Shown here piece by piece: positions 1 to 5,139 of a DNA stretch of 5,139 nt. Position numbers and translations under genes: made by a program. This DNA is from Rhodoferax sp. (GTDB lineage Bacteria > Pseudomonadota > Gammaproteobacteria > Burkholderiales > Burkholderiaceae_C): positions 1 through 5,139 of the forward strand of contig JAKFXU010000254.1 in NCBI GenBank assembly GCA_021731215.1, read 5' to 3'. A model generated the notes under the pieces. That model searched no databases and had not been told where the DNA came from. It was given only the letters and a program-made list of their open reading frames with translations. Position 1 is the stretch's first letter. Each line of letters starts with the position of its first letter.

Positions 1-86
1 ATTGGCGGCCATTTTTGCCCTTCTTCGTTGTCCATAGCCCAAGCTATGGACGCCTCAGTCAGGACAAAACTGCCTCGCCACTGCAT
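1..86 (-). other. possible 5' end of a minus-strand gene running off the left edge
   Basis: Read on the minus strand, an ATG at 86-84 opens a frame of 28 codons with no stop before the window edge. Its product would begin MQWRGSFVLTEASIAWAMD. A strong Shine-Dalgarno-like GGAGGG (complement of 94-99) lies 7 bases upstream of this ATG, which is the main support. The frame is also open upstream of the ATG to about position 179, so openness alone proves little at this GC content. I do not recognise the protein, and the perfect hairpin at 30-51 lies inside the frame, which argues for a non-coding repeat instead. If real, the gene would be divergent from arsR. Treat this as a candidate only. Confidence 0.2.
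30..51. repeat. perfect 9-bp inverted repeat (hairpin)
   Basis: GTCCATAGC (30-38) and GCTATGGAC (43-51) are exact reverse complements separated by a 4-base CCAA loop. Such a stem-loop would be stable in RNA from either strand. No T-run follows on either strand, so it does not look like an intrinsic terminator. Its role is unknown. It could be part of an interspersed palindromic repeat or the end of a mobile or intergenic element. Confidence 0.55.
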
Positions 87-183
87 CCACCTACCCTCCA
101 AACCCCAATGGACAATCTGGGTTGAATGGACCCCTTGGCAGTGCTGGCCACTCGCCTGCTCTGGGATAAACTTGCATCAATAC

Positions 184-207
184 TTCAATAATTGTTGTAC
201 TATTGAA
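184..207. promoter_or_regulatory. candidate ArsR operator overlapping the ars promoter
   Basis: TTCAATA (184-190) and TATTGAA (201-207) form an exact 7-bp inverted repeat with a 10-base spacer, a 24-base dyad in all. ArsR/SmtB-family repressors bind AT-rich dyads of about this size, and this one lies in an AT-rich patch just before arsR. Its right arm ends two bases before the GTG start codon, so bound repressor would cover the promoter and start site. The promoter is not clear. TTGCAT (172-177) could be a -35 and TACTAT (198-203) a -10, but their 20-base spacing is too long. AATAAT (187-192) is a better -10 without a good -35. Autoregulation is inferred from family behaviour. Confidence 0.6.
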
Positions 208-209
208 TA

Positions 210-539
210 GTGGACAAATTATCGGCAACTACCGTCTTTGAGTCGCTCTCCTCTGGGGTGCGTCTGGACATTTTCCGCTTACTGGTCAGAGCCGGGCCGC
301 AGGGCCTGGTGGCGGGAGAAATCGCCACCACGCTGGCAGTGCCGCCGACCAATCTGTCATTCCACCTGAAGGCGCTGACGCATGCCCGACTGCTGTCCGG
401 GGTGCAGGAAGGCCGCTTCCAGCGCTATCACGCCAATCTTGTGCTGATGCAAGAGTTGGTTGCCTACTTGACGGCAGAGTGTTGTGCCGGGCAGCCGCAG
501 CATTGCCCCGAAATTTGCCAGCCCGTCGCTTGTCCCTGA
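210..539 (+). CDS. arsR: ArsR-family arsenite-responsive repressor
   Basis: This 109-residue protein is a winged-helix DNA-binding repressor of the ArsR/SmtB family and is expected to repress its own operon until As(III) binds. The N-terminal helix (residues 5-28, ending GVRLDIFRLLVRAG) leads to the helix-turn-helix (about 34-57, with the recognition helix around NLSFHLKAL) and a wing around 62-75 (SGVQEGRFQRYH). The E. coli-type CxCxxC effector motif in the DNA-binding helix is absent. Instead the C-terminus carries Cys91, Cys92, Cys99, Cys103 and Cys108, resembling the C-terminal site described for Acidithiobacillus ferrooxidans ArsR. The start is GTG at 210; an in-frame TGA at 204-206 excludes any earlier start, and the N-terminus fits the family. 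No clear Shine-Dalgarno precedes it, so the mRNA may be leaderless. It is the first gene of an operon, 45 bases before arsC. Confidence 0.93.
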   Translation: MDKLSATTVFESLSSGVRLDIFRLLVRAGPQGLVAGEIATTLAVPPTNLSFHLKALTHARLLSGVQEGRFQRYHANLVLMQELVAYLTAECCAGQPQHCPEICQPVACP

Positions 540-584
540 GCCACAGCTGCCCCGACTGGTTGCAACCCTGCTGAAGTTTCAGAC

Positions 585-1064
585 ATGAACATCCTCTTCT
601 TGTGCACCGGCAACTCCTGCCGCTCCATCCTGGCCGAGGCCACCTTCAATCACCTCGCACCCGCTGGCTGGAAGGCCATGAGCGCGGGCAGTCGGCCGAC
701 CGGGCAGGTGCAACCGCGCGCGCTGGCCTTGCTCGGGCGCGAAGGCATCGCCACGGCGGGCTGTCACAGCAAGTCGTGGGACAACTTAGCCATGAGCCCC
801 GATATTGTCGTCACGGTGTGTGCCAACGCGGCGGGCGAGACCTGTCCGGCTTACCTGGGCTCCGTGCTGCGCACCCATTGGGGGGTGGAAGACCCGGCCC
901 ATGTCACTGGCACCGGCGCCGACATTGACGCGGCGTTCATGACGGCGTATCGCCTCCTGCGCGCCCGCATTGAAGCCCTGCTGGCGCTGCCGCTGGACGC
1001 GTTGCAGCATGATCCGGCGCGACTCAAGGCGGCGCTGGACCGCATTGGCACCCTGGTGCCATGA
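585..1064 (+). CDS. arsC: arsenate reductase, low-molecular-weight phosphatase type (ArsC)
   Basis: This cytoplasmic enzyme reduces arsenate to arsenite so that it can be exported. The 159 residues begin directly with the phosphatase P-loop CTGNSCRS: Cys7 is the nucleophile and Arg13 closes the CX5R motif. The general acid is Asp103 in HWGVEDPA. Cys79 and Cys87 (C-X7-C) match the redox pair that relays the disulfide in the Staphylococcus pI258-type enzyme, which is recycled by thioredoxin. The spacing is one residue longer here, and the protein carries about 25 extra C-terminal residues compared with that enzyme; I recall both as usual in proteobacterial versions. It is unrelated to the glutaredoxin-dependent E. 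coli ArsC fold. The ATG at 585 has only a weak Shine-Dalgarno (GAAG, 573-576), so translation may depend on arsR. Its stop overlaps the ATG of a 14-codon frame leading to acr3. Confidence 0.93.
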   Translation: MNILFLCTGNSCRSILAEATFNHLAPAGWKAMSAGSRPTGQVQPRALALLGREGIATAGCHSKSWDNLAMSPDIVVTVCANAAGETCPAYLGSVLRTHWGVEDPAHVTGTGADIDAAFMTAYRLLRARIEALLALPLDALQHDPARLKAALDRIGTLVP

Positions 1065-1105
1065 TGGAAACCGCCGGCCAAAGCGCACAGATGAAGAGAG
1101 ATTGA
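1061..1105 (+). other. 14-codon frame bridging arsC and acr3
   Basis: An ATG at 1061 overlaps the arsC stop as ATGA and opens a 14-codon frame ([14 protein letters not shown]) that ends with TGA at 1103-1105, one base before the acr3 ATG. It could pass ribosomes from arsC to acr3 by translational coupling. It may equally be chance, because acr3 has its own GAGAG Shine-Dalgarno at 1096-1100. No peptide function is suggested. Confidence 0.15.
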
Positions 1106-1106
1106 A

Positions 1107-2132
1107 ATGGGACTTTTTGAACGTTATCTAAGCCTCTGGGTGGCGCTGGGTATCGCCGCCGGGGTGGCCCTGGGACTGGCCGTGCCGGACGCCTTTCAGG
1201 CCATCGCCGGGCTGGAAGTTGCCCACGTCAACCTGGTGGTGGCGGTGTTGATCTGGGTCATGATTTACCCCATGATGATCCAGATTGACTGGTCGGCCGT
1301 CAAAGACGTGGGCCAGAAGCCGCGTGGCTTGATGTTGACGCTGGTGGTCAACTGGCTGATCAAGCCCTTCACCATGGCGGCGCTGGGGGTGCTGTTCTTC
1401 CGCTACATCTTTGCACCGTGGGTGGACCCGCAGTCGGCCAGTGAATACATCGCCGGCATGATTTTGCTGGGGGTGGCGCCCTGCACCGCCATGGTGTTTG
1501 TCTGGAGCCAGTTGGTCAAGGGCGATGCCAATTACACGCTGGTGCAGGTCTCGGTCAACGACCTGATCATGGTGCTGGCCTTTGCACCGATTGCCGCCTT
1601 TTTGCTCGGTGTGACCCACATCACCGTGCCATGGGAAACGCTGCTGCTGTCGACCGTACTCTACGTGGCGCTGCCGCTGGGGGCCGGCATGGCCACGCGT
1701 CATGGCTTGCAGCGCCGGTCAAACCACGCCGTGGCCGATTTTGTCGCCCAACTTAAACCCTGGTCGGTGGTGGGGCTGATCGCCACCGTGGTGCTGCTGT
1801 TCGGCTTTCAGGCGCAAACCATCATCGACAAACCGCTGGTGATTGCCATGATTGCGGTGCCGCTGATTTTGCAGAGCTACGGCATCTTTGCCGTCGCCTA
1901 TGTTGCCGCCAAAATGCTGAAACTGCCGCATAAGGTAGCGGGCCCGGCCTGCCTGATCGGCACCTCCAACTTCTTCGAGCTGGCGGTGGCGGTGGCGATC
2001 TCACTGTTCGGCCTGCACTCGGGCGCAGCACTGGCCACCGTGGTGGGAGTGCTGGTGGAGGTGCCGGTGATGCTGTCGCTGGTGGCCATCATCAACCGTA
2101 CGCAGCACTGGTTCCCGCCTCAAACCGCATGA
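1107..2132 (+). CDS. acr3: Acr3-family arsenite efflux permease
   Basis: This is an inner-membrane exporter of As(III) of the Acr3 (BASS superfamily) type, often annotated arsB although unrelated to the ArsB family. The 341 residues are a normal full length and form about ten hydrophobic segments, for example 10-30, 42-60, 75-100, 115-135, 148-169, 177-195, 218-235, 243-270, 285-303 and 307-329. The two hallmark residues are present: Cys126 in [13 protein letters not shown], the conserved essential membrane cysteine, and Glu291 in [17 protein letters not shown]. The start is ATG 1107 with Shine-Dalgarno GAGAG (1096-1100) six bases upstream. It follows arsC by 42 bases and closes the ars operon. 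There is no arsA ATPase, so export would be driven by the proton-motive force, as is known for Acr3. Transport of antimonite is possible but not shown. Confidence 0.95.
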   Translation: MGLFERYLSLWVALGIAAGVALGLAVPDAFQAIAGLEVAHVNLVVAVLIWVMIYPMMIQIDWSAVKDVGQKPRGLMLTLVVNWLIKPFTMAALGVLFFRYIFAPWVDPQSASEYIAGMILLGVAPCTAMVFVWSQLVKGDANYTLVQVSVNDLIMVLAFAPIAAFLLGVTHITVPWETLLLSTVLYVALPLGAGMATRHGLQRRSNHAVADFVAQLKPWSVVGLIATVVLLFGFQAQTIIDKPLVIAMIAVPLILQSYGIFAVAYVAAKMLKLPHKVAGPACLIGTSNFFELAVAVAISLFGLHSGAALATVVGVLVEVPVMLSLVAIINRTQHWFPPQTA

Positions 2133-2264
2133 ACGCTAGTCGGCAGGCAAACGCAGGCGCTGGTTGACAACGCCGGCATTGAGCGCCAGAGCTGGTGCCC
2201 GGTGCGGATGGGCGCCGAGGTGACAGCCAAAGTGGCCCAAGGTTGGCAGACTAGGGTCTTGTGA
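2133..2264 (+). other. spacer that stays open in the acr3 frame past its stop
   Basis: After the acr3 TGA (2130-2132) the same frame continues for 43 codons to a TGA at 2262-2264. The Acr3 protein is already complete at its stop, so this is not needed for function. The translated spacer (including DNAGIERQSWCPVRMGAEV) is not recognised. It may be a leftover of a former gene, a stop-codon readthrough extension or chance. Two weak stems lie here: 2156-2161 with 2182-2187, and 2194-2200 with 2210-2216 (one G-U pair). Neither is followed by a T-run, so no intrinsic terminator separates acr3 from the next gene. Confidence 0.2.
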
Positions 2265-2283
2265 CCGAGCAGAAAGGCAGTTT

Positions 2284-3570
2284 ATGGATTTCGATTATTC
2301 GCCGCAGGTGCAGGCCATGCGTCAGCACCTGGAAGGCTTCATCGAGCGCTACGTGCTGCCCTACAACGGCGCCTGGCATCGCTCGGTGGCCAAGGGCGTC
2401 TATCCCCCGTCCTTCATGGAAGACCTCAAGACGCTGGCCAAGGCGGAAGGTTTGTGGAATCTGTTCTTGCCGGCGCTGCGCGCGGACCAGCCCGGCCAGG
2501 GGCTGAGCAATCTGGACTACGCGCCGCTGGCCGAGATCATGGGGCGCCTGCCGTGGGCCTCGGAGGTGTTCAACTGCAGCGCTCCGGACACCGGCAACAT
2601 GGAATTGTTGCAGTTGTTTGCCACGCCCGAACAAGAGCGCCAGTGGCTGCGGCCCCTGCTCGAGGGTGAGATTCGCTCGGCCTTTGCCATGTCCGAGCCC
2701 GACGTGGCCTCCTCGGACCCGACCAACCTTCAGACTTGTATGCACCAGGAGGGCGAGCAACTGGTGCTCAACGGCCGCAAATGGTTCATCACCGGTGCCG
2801 CGCATCCCAATTGCAAGTTACTGATCGTGATGTGCCGCAGCGGCGACGAGCGAGCCGGAACACACGCGCAGCACAGCATGGTGCTGGTGCCGCTGGACAC
2901 AGCCGGCGTCACTATGGTGCGCAACATCCCGATCATGCAGCACCACTCGCCCGAGGGCCATTGCGAAATTGTGTTCGCGGACGTGCGCGTGCCGGTGACG
3001 AATCTGCTGGGCCAGGCGGGTGCCGGCTTCGCTATGGCGCAGGCCCGTCTGGGTCCGGGGCGCATCCACCACTGCATGCGCACCATAGGCCAGTGCGAAC
3101 TTGCGCTGGCCTTGATGTGCGAGCGCACGCTGGAGCGCCACGCTTTCGGCAAGTACCTGGCCGAGTTCGCCAACGTGCAGGAATGGATTGCCGAGTCGCG
3201 CCTGGAAATCGACCAGGCCCGCCTGCTGGTGTTGCACGCCGCCTGGCGGTTGGACCAGGCTGAGCCGGCACAAAAAAATAGCCAGAGCCGGGTCGATGTG
3301 TCCGCCATCAAGGTGGTGGCGGCCCGCTTGCAGACGCGGGTGGTGAATCGCGCCATGCAGGTGTTTGGTGCCATGGGTCTGTCGCCGGACACGCCGCTGG
3401 CCTACTTCTGGACCTGGGGCCGCGCCATGCAACTGCTTGATGGTCCAGATGAAGTGCATTTGCGCAGCGTCGCCCGCCATGAACTGGAGCAGGCGCGAGA
3501 GTGTCGCGGCGCAACTTCGGCCTACTTCACGCTGCCAGAGCAATTGCTGGCCGCGCCGCGCATCCGGTAG
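2284..3570 (+). CDS. acyl-CoA dehydrogenase, ACAD11/LvaC-like
   Basis: This cytoplasmic FAD enzyme of 428 residues, a normal length, should introduce a 2,3-double bond into an acyl-CoA and pass electrons to ETF. The N-terminal helical domain covers about 1-130. The middle beta domain contains the flavin/substrate segment AFAMSEPDVASSDPTN (133-148) and NGRKWFITGA (163-172). The C-terminal helical domain runs from about 245, with GPGRIHHCMR (257-266) and RHAFGK (285-290). Asp386 in LLDGPDEVH aligns with the catalytic Glu of medium-chain dehydrogenases. This Asp version and GPGRIHHCMR are features I associate with the dehydrogenase domain of human ACAD10/11 and with LvaC of levulinate degradation, where 4-phospho-acyl-CoAs are processed. 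No partner kinase is present in the window, so the substrate is unknown. The ATG at 2284 has an AAAGG Shine-Dalgarno (2273-2277). It lies 151 bases after acr3 on the same strand, so co-transcription is possible but unproven. Confidence 0.92.
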   Translation: MDFDYSPQVQAMRQHLEGFIERYVLPYNGAWHRSVAKGVYPPSFMEDLKTLAKAEGLWNLFLPALRADQPGQGLSNLDYAPLAEIMGRLPWASEVFNCSAPDTGNMELLQLFATPEQERQWLRPLLEGEIRSAFAMSEPDVASSDPTNLQTCMHQEGEQLVLNGRKWFITGAAHPNCKLLIVMCRSGDERAGTHAQHSMVLVPLDTAGVTMVRNIPIMQHHSPEGHCEIVFADVRVPVTNLLGQAGAGFAMAQARLGPGRIHHCMRTIGQCELALALMCERTLERHAFGKYLAEFANVQEWIAESRLEIDQARLLVLHAAWRLDQAEPAQKNSQSRVDVSAIKVVAARLQTRVVNRAMQVFGAMGLSPDTPLAYFWTWGRAMQLLDGPDEVHLRSVARHELEQARECRGATSAYFTLPEQLLAAPRIR

Positions 3571-3575
3571 CGCGG
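3556..3575 (+). terminator. weak stem-loop at the end of the acyl-CoA dehydrogenase gene
   Basis: CCGCGC (3556-3561) pairs with GCGCGG (3570-3575) around an 8-base loop that contains part of the stop codon (TAG 3568-3570). Only a short ATTTG follows, so it is at best a poor intrinsic terminator. The rest of the convergent gap to 3667 holds an A/C-rich run (about 3620-3640), which reads as T-rich on the minus strand downstream of dsbG, but no good stem precedes it. Confidence 0.22.
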
Positions 3576-3667
3576 ATTTGTGGCGGCTGGCGGTGAGTGG
3601 TTCAACGCCTGGCCTGCTTCGAAACGAAACAAACAAAACGCTTGTCCATCCGCATCCCTGAACCGGC

Positions 3668-4435
3668 TCAACGCGGCCCAAGAACTCGACTCAGCATGTC
3701 CGCCGATGGCGCCCCCTGGATATTTTGCAGATTGCCGTCAGTGTCTTTGTAAAGGGTAGTCGGCGTGCCAGAAAATCCCAGTTGCTGCATCAGCTCCTGA
3801 TTGGCGTCGATCTGCGCCTGAACTTTGGGCGGAATTTGAGCCAAGGGCTTCACACCTCCGCTGCCGTGTTGTTGCCCATGTTGGGTCAGCGCGGCCTGCG
3901 GATCCGGCGCAGAGAGCAGTGCCGCCGCCTTCCCCGGGCTGGTGGGTCCGAGCACCGCCACCATGATGTGCCTCACCTGCACCTTGCCCGCCTTGACCCA
4001 GGGTCTGGCGTCGTTCCAGAACTTGTTGCAGTAAGGGCAGTTAGGGTCGGTGAATGTGTAAATGATACGGGGGGCATTTTTAACGCCATCGGCAATCCAT
4101 GTACTGCCCTCAAGCTGCTTCCAGATTTTCTCGGTCATGGGTTTGCTCACCAGCCTGCTTAACGGTTCCTGGCTCAGGTCAACTCCTTTGGCGTCGATCA
4201 TGGAGCCGATGATGGCTTGCTTGCCGTCGCTGGTGACGTAGATGGCCAGCGGTTGTTGCCGGACCATGCCGGCGTAACCGGTCAGTCCACCTGGCGCTTC
4301 AAAAGTCCCCATCACCTCAACGCCCTGGGCTTCGAGCGCCTTGATCGGTGCGGGCCAGTTTTTGGCCTGTGCACCCAGGGCGATGCCGAGCAGGCCATAC
4401 AAAACTGCAGATTGAATGGATGGTTTTTTGATCAT
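3668..4435 (-). CDS. dsbG: periplasmic thiol:disulfide interchange protein DsbG
   Basis: DsbG is a periplasmic V-shaped dimeric thioredoxin-fold protein. In E. coli it is kept reduced by DsbD, acts as a disulfide isomerase and protects single cysteines from sulfenylation. The 255 residues begin with a signal peptide (MIKK, a hydrophobic core at about 8-21, likely cleavage after AQA, residue 24). A dimerisation and linker region follows to about 115, then the catalytic domain. The active site is Cys133-Pro-Tyr-Cys136 in FTDPNCPYCNKFW, and the cis-proline loop is SGTPTT (Thr224-Pro225). The segment DARPWVKAGKVQVRHIMV and the CPYC motif match DsbG rather than DsbC (CGYC). A His/Gln/Gly-rich stretch (about 185-194) precedes the helical cap. 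The ATG at 4435 has an AGGA Shine-Dalgarno at 4448-4445. It is the second gene of an operon, five bases after the TlpA-like gene, whose stop codon lies between this Shine-Dalgarno and the start. Confidence 0.93.
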   Translation of the reverse strand: MIKKPSIQSAVLYGLLGIALGAQAKNWPAPIKALEAQGVEVMGTFEAPGGLTGYAGMVRQQPLAIYVTSDGKQAIIGSMIDAKGVDLSQEPLSRLVSKPMTEKIWKQLEGSTWIADGVKNAPRIIYTFTDPNCPYCNKFWNDARPWVKAGKVQVRHIMVAVLGPTSPGKAAALLSAPDPQAALTQHGQQHGSGGVKPLAQIPPKVQAQIDANQELMQQLGFSGTPTTLYKDTDGNLQNIQGAPSADMLSRVLGPR

Positions 4436-4440
4436 GGTAT

Positions 4441-5139
4441 TTATTCCTTGGTTGAGAGGTCTGTGCGCGTGCGCAATTTCTCTAATTTACTGGCCAGCGA
4501 GGCCGCCGACAGCTCACCCAGGTGGGTATCGACCAGCCATCCGCTGGCATCGTAGAAGAGCGTGGTGGGTAGTGCCGTCGAACCGATGACGCGGCCAAGC
4601 TCGGCGCCGGAGTCGAGCAGAACGTTGGCAAGACTTAGCGCACTGCCGCTCAGGTAGCGCTGGGCTACCGCTGCGCTTTCACCCTGGTTGGCGAAGACGA
4701 AGGCCACCCCTGTCTCTTGCTGCTGCGCCGCAGCGAGCACCGGCATTTCGCGGCGGCAGGGGGGGCACCAAGTGGCCCACAGATTGACCACCATGGGCTT
4801 GCCCTTTGCCATCGCCGCGAGATCGGTTGGCTCGCCTGCAAGCGTCTTCAATTGCACGGTTGGCAAGCGTGGATTCAAGGTATCGGCCGCGCCGGACATC
4901 ACGCCCCAGGCCAGCGCCCCCGCCGTCAGTCCCCAGACCAAGGGTTCGCGCAGTGCCGCGCTGCGCCAGCCGCGCCAGATGGCCACCAACAAGGCTGCCA
5001 CCAGCCCGGCCCACGGTGTAAAACCGCCATCACGGATGTCGAGAATGGACCACGGCGCGCTACGGTACACATCAAACCAGATCGCCACGAAGGCCATGCG
5101 TGCCGCCAGCAGAGCGACCAACACCATATCAATCAAGAC
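4441..5139 (-). CDS. membrane-anchored TlpA-like thioredoxin with degenerate Lgt-like N-terminus (5' end missing)
   Basis: This is a TlpA/ResA-type protein thought to handle disulfide-bond reduction in the periplasm. Numbering from the first complete codon that could start it (TTG at 5136), the visible part is 231 residues. Residues 1-80 are hydrophobic, with segments at about 4-22, 41-56 and 66-81. They include AARMAFVAIWFDVY, ILDIRDGG and AGLVAALLVAIW, which resemble part of the Lgt prolipoprotein diacylglyceryl transferase fold. The thioredoxin domain follows (about 90-222), with active site Cys124-Pro-Pro-Cys127 in NLWATWCPPCRREMPVL and the cis-proline in STALPTTLF (Pro190). The frame stays open to the right edge and the Lgt-like part lacks its first segment, so the true start is probably outside; TTG 5136 and ATG 5127 are unlikely starts. 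Five bases separate it from dsbG, implying shared transcription and a joint redox role. The promoter is outside the window. Confidence 0.88.
   Translation of the reverse strand, partial: VLIDMVLVALLAARMAFVAIWFDVYRSAPWSILDIRDGGFTPWAGLVAALLVAIWRGWRSAALREPLVWGLTAGALAWGVMSGAADTLNPRLPTVQLKTLAGEPTDLAAMAKGKPMVVNLWATWCPPCRREMPVLAAAQQQETGVAFVFANQGESAAVAQRYLSGSALSLANVLLDSGAELGRVIGSTALPTTLFYDASGWLVDTHLGELSAASLASKLEKLRTRTDLSTKE

Noticed and set aside
107..131. AATGGAC direct repeat (107-113 and 125-131) upstream of arsR
   Set aside because: Two copies of a 7-mer in a short stretch can arise by chance, and they lie too far from the arsR start to be tied to the operator.
28..209. A plus-strand 60-codon frame upstream of arsR
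   Set aside because: It starts with TTG, has no Shine-Dalgarno, has unusual Trp- and Cys-rich composition and runs through the operator dyad, so it is almost certainly not a gene.
1128..1703. A 191-codon minus-strand frame opposite acr3
   Set aside because: Its translation is dominated by His, Gln and Asp, as expected from the reverse complement of a membrane-protein gene. No start signal or domain supports it.
2164..2169. Perfect TTGACA -35 box upstream of the acyl-CoA dehydrogenase gene
   Set aside because: No sequence resembling TATAAT lies 16-18 bases downstream, so a sigma-70 promoter cannot be supported from this hexamer alone.
3605..3667. T-rich tract (minus strand) downstream of dsbG as an intrinsic terminator
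   Set aside because: No stable GC-rich stem directly precedes the tract, and the run is broken by G and C.
2818..3681. Long minus-strand open frames (up to 287 codons) opposite the acyl-CoA dehydrogenase gene
   Set aside because: They are antisense shadows produced by GC-rich third codon positions. Their products are low-complexity mixtures rich in His, Arg and Ala with no recognisable domain, while the plus strand encodes a full-length family protein.

Overview
The window looks like chromosomal DNA from a beta-proteobacterium, most likely Burkholderiales/Comamonadaceae. This is inferred from the high GC content, the strongly GC-biased third codon positions and the character of the proteins; there is no rRNA or other taxonomic marker. 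It holds six genes in two converging blocks. No tRNA, rRNA, CRISPR array, insertion sequence or integrase was seen.

Block 1 (plus strand, about 184-2132) is a compact arsenic-resistance operon. It runs from a palindromic operator candidate directly in front of the first gene, through arsR (repressor with a cysteine-rich C-terminus) and arsC (low-molecular-weight-phosphatase type arsenate reductase), to acr3 (arsenite efflux permease). The logic is that As(III) releases ArsR, ArsC reduces arsenate to arsenite, and Acr3 exports it. The arsR start region is AT-rich, unlike everything around it. Bases 1-183 lie upstream of the operon and contain a 9-bp perfect hairpin. They also hold an unproven minus-strand reading frame with a good Shine-Dalgarno sequence that runs off the left edge.

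A 151-base spacer (2133-2283), which stays open in the acr3 frame up to 2264, is followed on the same strand by an acyl-CoA dehydrogenase (2284-3570). This protein resembles the dehydrogenase domain of human ACAD11/ACAD10 and bacterial LvaC-like proteins, with Asp where most family members have the catalytic Glu. Nothing shows that it takes part in arsenic metabolism.

Block 2 (minus strand, 3668-5139) is a two-gene thiol-redox operon transcribed toward the dehydrogenase. Its first gene encodes a membrane-anchored TlpA-type thioredoxin-fold protein whose N-terminal part looks like a degenerate Lgt (prolipoprotein diacylglyceryl transferase) domain; its start lies beyond the right edge. Five bases later comes dsbG, a periplasmic disulfide isomerase/sulfenic-acid reductase. 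The two products probably act in the same periplasmic thiol pathway.

I did not find a convincing previously undescribed system. The points most worth checking are the ArsR effector site and its operator-start overlap, the Lgt-like/TlpA fusion paired with DsbG, and the Asp-type acyl-CoA dehydrogenase.
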